DNA of 64,000 bases from Hydrogenophaga taeniospiralis (GTDB lineage Bacteria; Pseudomonadota; Gammaproteobacteria; Burkholderiales; Burkholderiaceae_C): the NCBI RefSeq assembly GCF_020510445.1, contig NZ_JAHBAG010000001.1, positions 1,030,501-1,094,500 on the forward strand. Direction: 5' to 3'. The first letter of the stretch is position 1, and each line of letters begins with the position of its first letter. Made by a program: the position numbers and the translations under genes. Positions 18,221 through 27,490 of this stretch are shown here, piece by piece. The notes under the pieces were generated by a model that had not been told where the DNA came from, did no database searches, and worked only from the letters and a program-made list of their open reading frames with translations.

Positions 18221-19431
18221 ACTCGCACTGGGTGCCCGGCAACCGCATCACGCTGCTGGAGAACGGCGAGGCCTACTTCCCGCGTGTGTTCGAGGCCATC
18301 GCCGCGGCCGAGCACGAGGTGCTGCTCGAAACCTTCATCCTGTTCGACGACAAGGTCGGGCGCGAACTGCAGCAGGCGCTGCTGCGCGCGGCCGGGCGCG
18401 GCGCCGTGGTGCATGTGCTGGTCGACGGCTGGGGTTCGCCCGACCTGCCGCCGTCGTTCACGCAGCCGCTGCTCGACGCGGGCGTGCGGCTGCGCAGCTT
18501 CGAGCCGGCCCGGCGCCTGCTGGGCGCGCGCGTCAACATGCTGCGGCGCATGCACCACAAACTGGTGGTGGTGGACGGCCGGCGGGCCTTCGTCGGCGGC
18601 ATCAATTACGCGCTGGACCACCTGGCCGAGTTCGGGCCGCTGGCCAAGCAGGACTACGCGGTCGAGGTCGAAGGCCCGCTGGTGGGCCAGATCCAGGCCT
18701 TCTGCCGCGCCAACCTCGATGCGCCACAGCCCGCGCGCCAGGTGTGGCTGCAGCGCTGGCGCGCGATCCGCACCTGGAGCGGCGCGCTGGACGACGACGG
18801 TGACGGCGACGGCGCGGTGGCCGCCTTCGTCACGCGCGACAACCGCGGCCACCGCACCGACATCGAACGCCACTACCGCGCCGCGGTGCGCAGCGCGCGC
18901 GATCGCGTGCTGATCGCCAACGCCTACTTCTTCCCCGGCTACCGGTTCCTGCGCGACCTGCGCCACGCGGCGCACCGCGGCGTGCGGGTCGACCTGATCC
19001 TGCAGGGCTGGCCCGACCAGCCCTGGGTGCAGAAGGCCTCGGCGCTGCTCTATGGCCACCTGATGCGCGCCGGGGTGAACGTCTACGAGTACGGCGAGCG
19101 GCCGCTGCACGCCAAGGTGGCGGTGGTCGATGGACTGTGGGCCACCGTCGGATCGAGCAACCTCGACCCGACCAGCCTCAGCCTGAACCTGGAGGCCAAC
19201 GTGGTGGTGCGCGACGGCGCGTTCGCCCGGCACCTGAGTCGGCGCCTCGAACACCTGATGCGGCACGGCTGCCAGCGCGTGCGGCAGCCCACGCCGGGAC
19301 CGCTGCGCTCGGCCTGGATCGCGCTGCGCAGCCTGGTGGTGTTCCACGTCCTGCGCCGCTACCCGACCTGGGCGCGGCTCACACCCGTGCGCGCGCCCAA
19401 GGTCGTGCCCTTGCGGACCGATCCGAGATGA
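18217..19431 (+). CDS. clsB: Cardiolipin synthase B-type phospholipase D family enzyme
   Basis: This enzyme belongs to the PLD superfamily. ClsB makes cardiolipin or phosphatidylglycerol by phosphatidyl transfer. The 404-residue protein has two HKD motifs: MHHKLVVVDGRRAFVGGIN (about residue 111 on) and LHAKVAVVDGLWATVGSSNL (about residue 295 on). It lacks the long N-terminal membrane region of ClsA, as expected for ClsB. It overlaps both neighbours by four bases (ATGA at each junction), so the three genes are translationally coupled. Confidence 0.93.
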   Translation: MNSHWVPGNRITLLENGEAYFPRVFEAIAAAEHEVLLETFILFDDKVGRELQQALLRAAGRGAVVHVLVDGWGSPDLPPSFTQPLLDAGVRLRSFEPARRLLGARVNMLRRMHHKLVVVDGRRAFVGGINYALDHLAEFGPLAKQDYAVEVEGPLVGQIQAFCRANLDAPQPARQVWLQRWRAIRTWSGALDDDGDGDGAVAAFVTRDNRGHRTDIERHYRAAVRSARDRVLIANAYFFPGYRFLRDLRHAAHRGVRVDLILQGWPDQPWVQKASALLYGHLMRAGVNVYEYGERPLHAKVAVVDGLWATVGSSNLDPTSLSLNLEANVVVRDGAFARHLSRRLEHLMRHGCQRVRQPTPGPLRSAWIALRSLVVFHVLRRYPTWARLTPVRAPKVVPLRTDPR

Positions 19432-20390
19432 GGCCCTGGGTCCGCAGCGCCTGGTCGTGGTTCAAACGGGTGGCCCCGTGGGCGCTGGCGGTGCTGGTGC
19501 TCGTGCTGGTGGTGCGCCAGGCCCGCACGGTGGACTGGCCCGCGGTCGGGCAGGCGCTGCAGCAGATGCCGCCCGATCGGCTGGCGGCGGCGGCCGGCCT
19601 GGCGCTGCTCAGCCATGGCCTGTACGCCAGCTTCGACCTGATCGGGCGCCGGCTCAGCGGCCACCGGCTGTCGGCGCTGCGCACGCTCGGCACCGCCGCC
19701 ATCAGCTACGCGTTCAACCTCAACGCCGGCTCGCTGGTGGGTGGCTTCGCCCTGCGGCTGCGCCTGTACACGCGCTGGGGTCTGTCGGTGGCGCAGGTGG
19801 CCCAGGTCATCGCGCACAGCATGGCGACCAACTGGCTGGGCTACCTGTGGGTGGGCGGTGTGGTGCTGCTGTGGGCGCCGCCCCGCCTGAGCGCCGGCTG
19901 GGCGCTGCCGGACCCGGCTTTGCGCGCCGCCGGGCTGGCGATGCTGCTGGCGGCGCTGGCCTACCCGGTGCTGTGCCGCTTCGTGCGCCCGCGCCGGCTG
20001 GTCTGGCGCGGCCAGTCGTTGACGTTGGCCAGCGCCCCCCTGGCGGTGTGGCAGTTGGTGGCGGGCGGCGCGAGCTGGCTGCTGATCGGCGCCACCGTCT
20101 GGAGCCTGTTCGGGGGCCGCATCGATTACCCGACCGTGCTCGGTGCCCTGCTGCTGGCGGCGCTGGCGGGCGTGCTGACGCACGTGCCGGCGGGCCTGGG
20201 CGTGCTGGAGGCGGTGTTCGTGGCCACGCTCGGTGGCCGGCTGCCGGTGGTCGAGGTGTTGGCCACGGTGCTGGCCTACCGCGCCACCTACTACCTGTTG
20301 CCGCTGGCGCTGGCCCTGCCCGCCTACGCGCTGAGTGAGGCGGCCGCGCGGCACCGCAACGGCGCGGCCGAGGCGTCGGCCCAACGATAA
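19428..20390 (+). CDS. YbhN/LPG-synthase-TM-like integral membrane protein
   Basis: This 320-residue protein has about eight hydrophobic helices and the family features NLNAGSLVGGFALRLRLYTRWG and HVPAGLGVLEAVF, typical of the YbhN branch of the lysylphosphatidylglycerol synthase transmembrane domain (flippase-like part without the synthase). It is the last gene of the ybhP-clsB-ybhN-like operon. Its exact role is unknown; the coupling suggests it moves or positions a lipid related to ClsB activity (inference). Confidence 0.88.
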   Translation: MRPWVRSAWSWFKRVAPWALAVLVLVLVVRQARTVDWPAVGQALQQMPPDRLAAAAGLALLSHGLYASFDLIGRRLSGHRLSALRTLGTAAISYAFNLNAGSLVGGFALRLRLYTRWGLSVAQVAQVIAHSMATNWLGYLWVGGVVLLWAPPRLSAGWALPDPALRAAGLAMLLAALAYPVLCRFVRPRRLVWRGQSLTLASAPLAVWQLVAGGASWLLIGATVWSLFGGRIDYPTVLGALLLAALAGVLTHVPAGLGVLEAVFVATLGGRLPVVEVLATVLAYRATYYLLPLALALPAYALSEAAARHRNGAAEASAQR

Positions 20391-20419
20391 TCCGGGCCAC
20401 CCTCCGCCGGCCCAAGCCC

Positions 20420-21052
20420 ATGTTGAAGTACCTCACCGTTCCCGTCACCGCGTTCGCGCAAAACTGCTCCATCGTCTGGTGCGACGAGACCCTGGACGCC
20501 GCCGTCATCGACCCCGGAGGCGACCTGGACCGCATCGAAGCCGAAGCCCGGCGCCTGGGCGTCACGCTCAAGGCGATCTGGCTCACCCACGCCCACATCG
20601 ACCACGCCGGCGGCACGGCCGATCTGGCCCGGCGCCTGGCGCTGCCCGTCATCGGCCCGCACCCAGGCGACCAGTTCTGGATCGACGGCCTGCCGCAACA
20701 AAGCCAGATGTTCGGTTTCCCGCCCGCCGGCCCCTTCACGCCCACGCGCTGGCTCGCCGACGGCGACACGGTGCAGATCGGCAACAGCAGCCTCAACGTG
20801 CGCCACTGCCCGGGCCACACGCCGGGACACGTGGTGTTTCATTCGCCCGAGGCCAAGCGCGCGTTCGTCGGCGACGTGCTGTTCGCCGGCAGCATCGGGC
20901 GCACCGACTTCCCGCAGGGCAACCACGCCCAGCTGATCAGCAGCATCCAGCAGCGCCTCTGGCCCATGGGCGACGACACCGTGTTCATCCCCGGGCACGG
21001 CCCCGAAAGCACGCTCGGCGAAGAGCGGCGGTTCAACCCCTACGTGCGCTGA
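20420..21052 (+). CDS. Metallo-beta-lactamase fold hydrolase, GloC/YcbL-like
   Basis: This type II glyoxalase-like enzyme is 210 residues long. The binuclear metal site is complete: H57-x-H59-x-D61-H62 in THAHIDHAGG, His in GHTPGHVVFH, Asp in FVGDVLFAGSIGRTDF, and the final His in FIPGHGPES. It lacks the extra C-terminal domain of GloB, which points to the short GloC/YcbL subfamily that hydrolyses S-lactoylglutathione or similar thioesters. It begins 29 bases after the ybhN-like gene and may be read with it. Confidence 0.9.
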   Translation: MLKYLTVPVTAFAQNCSIVWCDETLDAAVIDPGGDLDRIEAEARRLGVTLKAIWLTHAHIDHAGGTADLARRLALPVIGPHPGDQFWIDGLPQQSQMFGFPPAGPFTPTRWLADGDTVQIGNSSLNVRHCPGHTPGHVVFHSPEAKRAFVGDVLFAGSIGRTDFPQGNHAQLISSIQQRLWPMGDDTVFIPGHGPESTLGEERRFNPYVR

Positions 21053-21057
21053 ATGGA

Positions 21058-21122
21058 GTCACCCCCGCTGCGCTGCGCGCGACCCCCTCGGGGGGCAGCG
21101 ACCCGCGCAACGGCGGAGCTCT
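21058..21122. repeat. Dispersed palindromic repeat, copy 3
   Basis: This copy begins 5 bases after the GloC-like stop and reads CACCCCCGCTGCGCTGCGCG then a CCCCCTCGGGGGG stem and GCAGCGACCCGCGCAACGGC. It is the clearest intergenic relative of copy 4, which is read as protein at 33445. Confidence 0.75.
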
Positions 21123-21128
21123 TTACCC

Positions 21129-22001
21129 TTACCCCTTGCGCGCCTGCTCGTACAGCCCCTGCACCTTCGGCACATTCGCCTCCAGGTCGCGGATGCGGTT
21201 CGGGCCGGTGGGGTGGGTCGATAGAAAGCCGATGCCCGGGCCCCCCGTTTTGGCGGCCATCTTCTGCCACAGGCTCACGCTGGCCCGGGGCTGGTAGGCG
21301 CCGCGCGCCGCGAGTTCCAGGCCCACCAGATCGGCCTCCGACTCGTCCTCGCGGCTGAACCGAAGCGTGAGCAACTGCGAGCCCAGCCCGGCGGCCACGT
21401 TGCCCAGATCGCCCAGCCCCAGCAGCTGGGCGCCCAGCCGCAGGCCGATGTCGGTGGCACTGCTCTTGGCCAGGCGTTCGCGCGCGTGTTCGCGCAGCGC
21501 ATGGGCCATCTCGTGGCCCATGATCATGGCGGTCTCATCGTCGCTGAGCGCCAGTTGGTCCAGGATGCCGGTGTAGAAGCCGATCTTGCCGCCGGGCATG
21601 CAAAAGGCGTTGATCTCCGGGCTCTGGATCAGGTTGACCTGCCATTTCCATTCGCGTGCGCGCGGGTTCCAGGCCGCGGTGTGCGGAATGATGCGCCGCG
21701 CGATGGCGTGCAGCCGTTTGACCTGCGGATGGCCGGCGGGCAGCAGCACCTGTTTGCCCTGGGCCTCGCGCATCATCTGCACGTACTGCTGCGTGGCCGC
21801 GCCTTCGATCTCATCGGCCGGCACCAGCTTGCGCAGTGAAGACGGTTTGCCCACATCGACCTGCGCCGCCGCGGGCAGGGTGGTGCTGGCCGCGGAGGCC
21901 GCGGCGGCCAGGACAAAGGCGCGCCGGGACGACCAGACGTGGCCGGGGCGCGGTGCGGACGCGGAGGGCTGGGGGGACTTGAGATCGCAGAGAAGACACA
22001 T
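21129..22001 (-). CDS. M48 family metalloprotease with Tat-like signal
   Basis: This periplasmic zinc protease of 290 residues has the zinc motif HEMAH at residues 163-167 and the third ligand region SREDESEADLVGLELA. A twin-arginine motif (SSRRAFVLAAAASAA) precedes a signal cleavage site near AAAQV, suggesting Tat export. The chosen start gives an unusual MCLLCDLKSP leader with two cysteines. Relatives include LoiP/BepA-type proteases, but the TPR tail of BepA is missing. Divergent from the ampG-like gene with 45 bases between starts. Confidence 0.9.
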   Translation of the reverse strand: MCLLCDLKSPQPSASAPRPGHVWSSRRAFVLAAAASAASTTLPAAAQVDVGKPSSLRKLVPADEIEGAATQQYVQMMREAQGKQVLLPAGHPQVKRLHAIARRIIPHTAAWNPRAREWKWQVNLIQSPEINAFCMPGGKIGFYTGILDQLALSDDETAMIMGHEMAHALREHARERLAKSSATDIGLRLGAQLLGLGDLGNVAAGLGSQLLTLRFSREDESEADLVGLELAARGAYQPRASVSLWQKMAAKTGGPGIGFLSTHPTGPNRIRDLEANVPKVQGLYEQARKG

Positions 22002-22046
22002 GCCGCCATGATAGGGGGACGGTCGGCGCATGGGCACAATGGGGGC

Positions 22047-23630
22047 ATGGCCCAACCCACACCCAGCGCTGTCGCGAACGCTTCCCCCAACGCCCCTGAG
22101 GCCGGTCAGGGGGGGCCGCCCGCCCGCCCGCCGTGGCGCGACACCTTGCGCTCCCTGTGGGACCGGCGTGTGTTGACCATGCTGTTCCTGGGTTTTGCCG
22201 CCGGCCTGCCTTACTTGCTGGTCTTTTCCTCGCTCTCGCTGTGGCTGGTGGAGGCCGGGGTGGAGCGCGCGGCGGTCACGTTTTTCAGCTGGGCGGCGCT
22301 GGGCTATTCGTTCAAGTTCATCTGGGCGCCGCTGGTGGACCGCCTACCGCTGCCGCTGCTCACGCGCTGGCTGGGCCGGCGCCGCGCCTACCTGTTGCTC
22401 GCGCAGCTGGGCGTGATCGCTGCCATCGTCGGCATGGGCAGCACGGATCCGGCCAGCGGCCCCACCAGCCTGACCGCTATGGCGCTGTTCGCGGTGATGC
22501 TGGGCTTCATGTCGGCCACGCAGGACATCGTGATCGATGCCTACCGCATCGAGATCGCATCACCCGAGTTGCAAGGCGTGTTGTCGTCGGCCTACATCGC
22601 GGGCTACCGGATCGGCATGATCGTTGCAGGAGCGGGGGCGCTGCTGCTGGCTGAACACTTGGGATCGGCGCGCGAGGTCTATGTGTACGCCGCCTGGCAG
22701 CAGACCTATCTGGTGATGGCCCTGGCCATGGGCGTGGGGGTGCTGACCACGCTGCTGATCCGCGAGCCGGTGGTTGCCGAGCGCGAACCCCAGCCTTCGG
22801 GGGCGCACGCGCGCCTGCTGGCGGTGTTTCTCTGCGCGGTGCTGGGCTTTGTGGGGGTGTTCTGGTCCTGGGGACAATGGCTGTCGCCGGCCGAGCCCGG
22901 CCCCTTGTTGGGCCTGCTGGTGGAGGCCTTGCGCATGGGCACCGCGCTGGCGGCGGCTTTCGGGATCGGCGCTCTTCTGGTGTACGCGGGCCTAGCCAGC
23001 CGGGATCGGGCGCGCGAGACCTGGGTGTTGCCGGTGCTGGATTTCTTTCGCCGCTACGGCACACGCACCGCCTGGCTGCTGCTGGCGCTGATTGGCCTGT
23101 ACCGCATTTCGGACATGGTGCTGGGGACAATCTCCAACGTGTTCTACCAGAACATGGGCTTTTCCAAGACCGAGATCGCCTACGCGGTCAAGACCTTTGG
23201 TGTGGTGGTGGCCATTGCCGGCGGTTTTGTGGGGGGCTTGTTGACCACGCGCATTGGCGTGATGCGTTCGCTGTTCTGGGGCGCGGTGCTGGCCGCACTG
23301 ACCAACATGGCCTTTGTATTGCTGGCCTTCGCCGGGCATGACGTACAGCTGATGTACGCCGTGGTCGCGGCCGACAACCTGGCCGCCGGTTTCGCCAGCG
23401 CCGCGTTCGTGGCCTTCCTCTCCAGCCTGACCAGCGTGTCCTTCACCGCCGTGCAGTACGCCATCTTCAGCTCGCTCATGTCGCTGCTGCCCAAGACGCT
23501 GGGCGGCTATTCGGGCGGCATGGTGGACGCGCTGGGTTACCCCGGGTTCTTCATGCTGACCAGCTTGATGGGCCTGCCTGTTCTGGTGCTGGTGCTCATG
23601 GCCAAGCGCCTGTTGCCGGTCGGTCGCTGA
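22047..23630 (+). CDS. ampG: AmpG-like MFS permease
   Basis: AmpG brings anhydro-muropeptides into the cytoplasm for recycling. The 527-residue protein has about 14 hydrophobic segments and typical AmpG signatures: FLGFAAGLPYLLVFSSLSLWL, YSFKFIWAPLVDR, SATQDIVIDAYRIE, and QYAIFSSLMSLLPKTLGGYSGG with the AmpG-type wording. The N-terminal ~35 residues are Pro/Ala-rich. It neighbours other envelope genes. Symbol by similarity; paralogues exist in many genomes. Confidence 0.88.
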   Translation: MAQPTPSAVANASPNAPEAGQGGPPARPPWRDTLRSLWDRRVLTMLFLGFAAGLPYLLVFSSLSLWLVEAGVERAAVTFFSWAALGYSFKFIWAPLVDRLPLPLLTRWLGRRRAYLLLAQLGVIAAIVGMGSTDPASGPTSLTAMALFAVMLGFMSATQDIVIDAYRIEIASPELQGVLSSAYIAGYRIGMIVAGAGALLLAEHLGSAREVYVYAAWQQTYLVMALAMGVGVLTTLLIREPVVAEREPQPSGAHARLLAVFLCAVLGFVGVFWSWGQWLSPAEPGPLLGLLVEALRMGTALAAAFGIGALLVYAGLASRDRARETWVLPVLDFFRRYGTRTAWLLLALIGLYRISDMVLGTISNVFYQNMGFSKTEIAYAVKTFGVVVAIAGGFVGGLLTTRIGVMRSLFWGAVLAALTNMAFVLLAFAGHDVQLMYAVVAADNLAAGFASAAFVAFLSSLTSVSFTAVQYAIFSSLMSLLPKTLGGYSGGMVDALGYPGFFMLTSLMGLPVLVLVLMAKRLLPVGR

Positions 23631-23696
23631 TCTGGCAGGCCACGCGGCTGGCGCCTGCGCAGGCCAAGACCTGAAACCGGGCCGCAGGCTGGTGGT

Positions 23697-25301
23697 TCAG
23701 TCCGGGTGCAGGGTGTCGAGCACGGCCCTGAGCGCCGGTTTCTGCACCTTGCCCAGGGCGGTTTTGGGCAGGGTGTTCATCCGGTGCCAGCGGCGCGGCC
23801 ATTTGTAGCGCGCCAGCCGCCCGTCCAGAAAATCCAGCAGGGGCTGTGTCCAGTCGTCGCCGCTGGGGGCGCCCTCGCGCAGCACCAGCACGGCCGCGGC
23901 CACCTCGCCCCAGCGCGCGTCCGGCTGGCCGACCACCGCGCACTCGGCTACCAGGGGGTGCTGCACCAGCAGGTTCTCGATCTCGGCCGGGTAGATGTTT
24001 TCGCCGCCGGAAATGATCATGTCCTTGGCACGGTCCACCACGGTGTAGCTGCCATCGGGCGCCTGCCTTGCCAGGTCGCCGGTGTGGAAAAAGGCCTCGT
24101 CGTCGCAGGCGGGCCAGAGCGGCCAGTAGTGGCGCACCACGTTGGGCGCGCGTATCCAGAGTTCACCCACCTCGCCCTGGGGCATCGCTTGCCCCCGGGC
24201 ATCGCGCAGTTCGACGCCGACCCCGGGCGCGGGCCAGCCGCACGAACCCAGGTGGCTGCGCGCGCAGTCGGGCGGCAGGGCGATGGAAAACGGCCCGGTT
24301 TCGGTGCTGCCGTACACATTGCACACCGGCACGCCGCGCGCGTGGAAGGCCTGCAGCGGCCCTGGTGGCAGCAGGCTGGAGCCGGCCCAGACCGCGCGCA
24401 GGCTGGACAGATCGGTGCCGGCCCAGCGCGGGTGCGCGGTCAGCGCCTGCAACGTGGCGGGCACCTGCAGCGTGAGCGTGGGGCGGTCGGTCTCGATGCA
24501 GGTGAGCATGGCGTCGGCGTCAAAGCGCGTGAACAGCAGCACCTGCGCGCCGACCGACAGCGCCGGCAGGGTCTGGATGCACAGCCCGCCGACGTGGAAC
24601 AGCGGCAGCGCCGTGGCCACCACGTCGCGTTCGCTCAGGCCCTGCACCTGGGCCGCGATGGCCATGTTGGCCAGCAGGTTGCCCTGGGTGTGGACCGCCC
24701 CCTTGGGCTGGCCGGTGGTGCCCGAGGTGTAGACCAGCAGCAGCGGTCGCTGCAGCGGGTCGTCGGTGAGGGGTGGCGGCGCTTCGCTGGCGGGCGCCGC
24801 ACCCGGTGTCGGCGAGGAGGGTGCCAGCGCGTGCACGGGCCACAGCGCCGGCGCCGGGTGGGCGCGCCGCACCAGGTCTTGCGCGGCGGTGGCCAGGGTG
24901 TCGTCGTGCACCAGCAGCGTGGGCGTGCAGTCGAGCAGCACCGACGCCCATTCGGCGGGCGAGAGCCGGTGGTTCAGCGGCACCAGCAGCGCCCCCAGCC
25001 GCGCCAGGGCGAACAGCAGCACGATCTGCGCCGGGTGGTTCAGGCCCAGCCAGGCGACGCGTTCGCCGGGTTGAAGCCCCTGGTGGTGCAGCCATTGCGC
25101 GACGCCATCCACCCGCTGGCGCAGCGCCGCCGCGTCGAGCATGGCCCAGTCGGCACCGGTGCTGGCGGCGGCCGGGTCCCGCCAGCTCAGCAGCGGCTGC
25201 GCGGGCCGTTGCGTGGCCAGCCGGTCCAGCAGGGCATCGAACGAGCCGGCCGGCAGGGCAGGGGGTGTGACCGTGACCGGCCAGGGCGGAGGTGGCGACA
25301 T
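23697..25301 (-). CDS. Class I adenylate-forming acyl-CoA ligase
   Basis: This acyl-CoA synthetase of 534 residues activates a carboxylic acid as acyl-AMP and then as a CoA thioester. The AMP-binding P-loop LLVYTSGTTGQPKGAVHTQ, the A4/A5 region VCNVYGSTETGPF, the A7 motif FFHTGDLA, the A8 hinge DRAKDMIISGGENIYPAEIE, and the catalytic Lys in LPKTALGKVQKPALR are all present. The substrate cannot be read off; the overall shape fits medium/long-chain or aromatic acids. It is divergent from the response regulator gene across an 88-bp gap. Confidence 0.9.
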   Translation of the reverse strand: MSPPPPWPVTVTPPALPAGSFDALLDRLATQRPAQPLLSWRDPAAASTGADWAMLDAAALRQRVDGVAQWLHHQGLQPGERVAWLGLNHPAQIVLLFALARLGALLVPLNHRLSPAEWASVLLDCTPTLLVHDDTLATAAQDLVRRAHPAPALWPVHALAPSSPTPGAAPASEAPPPLTDDPLQRPLLLVYTSGTTGQPKGAVHTQGNLLANMAIAAQVQGLSERDVVATALPLFHVGGLCIQTLPALSVGAQVLLFTRFDADAMLTCIETDRPTLTLQVPATLQALTAHPRWAGTDLSSLRAVWAGSSLLPPGPLQAFHARGVPVCNVYGSTETGPFSIALPPDCARSHLGSCGWPAPGVGVELRDARGQAMPQGEVGELWIRAPNVVRHYWPLWPACDDEAFFHTGDLARQAPDGSYTVVDRAKDMIISGGENIYPAEIENLLVQHPLVAECAVVGQPDARWGEVAAAVLVLREGAPSGDDWTQPLLDFLDGRLARYKWPRRWHRMNTLPKTALGKVQKPALRAVLDTLHPD

Positions 25302-25389
25302 TCACCTTACTTTACGCGAGCCACCCCACCCGGTTTACAGGGCTTGGGCACCATGGTGTGCTCTGGTGGACACCGCTACACTGAAAACC

Positions 25390-26109
25390 ATGACATCTCC
25401 ATTGCTGATGATTGAAGACGACGGCCGCCTCGCCCAGATGGTGGCGGAGTATCTTGGCCAGTCGGGTTTCGAGGTCACCCACGCCGCCGACGGTGAAAAG
25501 GGCCTGGAGCAGCTGCAGCTGGCGTTGCCCGAGCTGGTGATCCTGGATCTGATGATGCCGGGCATCGACGGGCTCGAAGTCTGCCGTCGCATCCGTGCCC
25601 TGCCGGGCGAGGCCGCGCGCGTGCCGGTGATCATGCTCACCGCCAAGGGCGACCCGATGGACCGCATCATCGGTCTGGAGATGGGGGCCGACGATTACCT
25701 GCCCAAACCTTTCGAACCGCGCGAGCTGCTCGCGCGCATCCGCGCCGTGTTGCGCCGCCGCTCGGAAAACGGCGGGGGCACCTCCACCACGCGCAGCACG
25801 CCGGTGCTGCGCTTCGGCTCGCTGGAGATCGACCGCGACGCCCGCTCGGTGCAGGTGGCGGGCGTGGCGTGTGAGCTGACCTCGTACCAGTTCGACCTGC
25901 TGGTGGCGCTGGCCGAGCGCGCCGGGCGCGTGCTCACCCGCGACCAGATCATGGAGGCCGTGCGCGGGCGCGAGCTCGAAGCCTTTGACCGCTCCATCGA
26001 CGTGCACATCGGCCGCATCCGCAACGCCATCGAAGCCGACAGCAAAGACCCCAAGCGCATCCTCACGGTGCGTGGCGTGGGCTATGTGTTCGCGAAGCTG
26101 CAGGAATGA
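25390..26109 (+). CDS. OmpR-family response regulator
   Basis: This two-component transcription factor is 239 residues long. The receiver domain has the acidic pair at residues 9-11 (IEDD), the phospho-acceptor D53 in VILDLMMPG, the switch Thr/Ser in MLTAKGDP and the Lys of YLPKPFEP. A linker precedes the winged-helix DNA-binding domain with LTSYQFDLLVALAERAGRVL and the closing RTI-type motif (ILTVRGVGYVFAKLQE). It overlaps the kinase start by ATGA, so the two are made together. The regulon is not visible. Confidence 0.95.
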   Translation: MTSPLLMIEDDGRLAQMVAEYLGQSGFEVTHAADGEKGLEQLQLALPELVILDLMMPGIDGLEVCRRIRALPGEAARVPVIMLTAKGDPMDRIIGLEMGADDYLPKPFEPRELLARIRAVLRRRSENGGGTSTTRSTPVLRFGSLEIDRDARSVQVAGVACELTSYQFDLLVALAERAGRVLTRDQIMEAVRGRELEAFDRSIDVHIGRIRNAIEADSKDPKRILTVRGVGYVFAKLQE

Positions 26110-27398
26110 AACGCCTGCTTGGGCAGCGCCTGTACCTGCGCATCTGGCTGGCCGTGGTGGCTGCGGTGGCGGTGTTGACCCTGGTGGTCGGCTGGCTGTG
26201 GCAGATGGCGCTCGACCGCGACCGGCAGGAGCGCGACGCCCGCATGGCGCGCGAGATCGTGCTGCGCAACAGCGCGGGCGAGGTGGTGGGCCAGTCGCCG
26301 GCCAAGGCCGTGCGTGTGCCCGGCCAGGGGCTGGAATTCCAGGTCACCATGAAGGACGGGCAGACCCTGTACGTCCAGCTGCCACGCCCCAACCGGACCC
26401 CCGGCAGCGTGGTGTCGTCGCGCCGCGCGCCCCTGGGGCTGGAAGCGCCGTTTGGTTTTGCCTGGCTGCTGGGCATGGTGGCGCTGGCCGTGGCCTTGGG
26501 CGCGTACCCGATCGTGCGCCGCCTGACCAAGCGGCTCGAAGCGCTGCAAAAGGGGGTTGAGCGCTGGGGCCAGGGGGACTTGTCCACGCGGCTGCCGGTG
26601 CATGGGCAGGACGAGGTGGCCTTCCTGGCCGCGCGCTTCAACGCGGCCGCCGAGCGCGTGCAGACCCTGCTGATGTCGCACAAGGCGCTGCTGGCCAATG
26701 CCTCGCACGAACTGCGCTCACCGCTGGCGCGCATCCGCATGGGGCTGGAGCTGTTGGGACGCGACAACGCCACCACCGGCCAGCGCGCCGAGATCGCGCG
26801 CAGCATCGAAGAACTCGACCAGCTCATCGACGAAATCCTGCTCGCCAGCCGGCTCGACGTGCGCGATGCCAACGACAGCTCGGTCCTGGGCCCCACGGAG
26901 GAGGTGGATCTGGTGGGCCTGGCGGCCGAAGAATGCGCCCGCACCGGCGCCGAGCTGGAGATCGCCGAGGGCGCCTCGCCCGTGCTGGTCCAGGGCCATG
27001 CCCGTCTGTTGCGCCGCCTGCTGCGCAACCTGCTGGAAAACGCGCGGCGCTATGGCGTGCGCGCGTCGCAATCGGGTGAGGCCGGCGACGCCGACGTGCA
27101 CCTGCGCATCTTCGTGCGGACGGTGGAGTCGGCCCGGCGCTCGCGCGGCGCCATTCCCGCCGCCCCGGCCTCGCGCGCCGTGGTGTGGGTCGAGGACCAT
27201 GGGCCGGGGGTGCCGCCCGAGCTGCGCGAGCGCATTTTCGAGCCGTTTTACCGCCTGCCCGGCGCCAGCGAGCGTGAGGGTGGGGTCGGCCTGGGGCTGG
27301 CGCTGGTCAAGACCATTGCCGAGCGCCATGGCGGCAGCGTGCACTGTGAAGGTGGCGAAGGCGGCGGCGCCCGTTTCGTGGTCGAACTGCCGCTGTGA
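26106..27398 (+). CDS. Membrane sensor histidine kinase
   Basis: This kinase is the partner of the upstream response regulator, 430 residues long. It has two transmembrane helices (about residues 10-32 and 117-138), flanking a short ~85-residue periplasmic part with no clear sensor fold. A HAMP linker follows, then the H-box ANASHELRSPLARIRMGLE with His about residue 201, the N-box LLRNLLENARRYG, the G1 box VEDHGPGVPPELRERIFEPF and G2 box GVGLGLALVKTI. The size of the sensor and the HAMP fit EnvZ/RstB-type kinases. An insertion between N- and G1-box (about 25 residues, RTVESARRSRGAIPAAPASR) is unusual. Confidence 0.94.
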   Translation: MKRLLGQRLYLRIWLAVVAAVAVLTLVVGWLWQMALDRDRQERDARMAREIVLRNSAGEVVGQSPAKAVRVPGQGLEFQVTMKDGQTLYVQLPRPNRTPGSVVSSRRAPLGLEAPFGFAWLLGMVALAVALGAYPIVRRLTKRLEALQKGVERWGQGDLSTRLPVHGQDEVAFLAARFNAAAERVQTLLMSHKALLANASHELRSPLARIRMGLELLGRDNATTGQRAEIARSIEELDQLIDEILLASRLDVRDANDSSVLGPTEEVDLVGLAAEECARTGAELEIAEGASPVLVQGHARLLRRLLRNLLENARRYGVRASQSGEAGDADVHLRIFVRTVESARRSRGAIPAAPASRAVVWVEDHGPGVPPELRERIFEPFYRLPGASEREGGVGLGLALVKTIAERHGGSVHCEGGEGGGARFVVELPL

Positions 27399-27419
27399 AC
27401 CGCTTCGGTCCATGACATT

Positions 27420-27435
27420 TGTGATCTGAATCACA
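27420..27435. promoter_or_regulatory. Perfect CRP/FNR-family palindrome
   Basis: The sequence TGTGATCTGAATCACA matches the CRP consensus half-sites TGTGA and TCACA with the exact 6-bp spacer. It begins 22 bases after the histidine kinase stop codon, in a region where the next downstream element on the plus strand is only an intrinsic terminator at 27628. It therefore probably controls an unannotated transcript in 27436-27655. Which CRP-like protein binds is unknown. Confidence 0.55.
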
Positions 27436-27490
27436 AACATTTCGGGTCATATTCACCTTTGAAATACCACAAATCCCCCAAACGGGGGAT

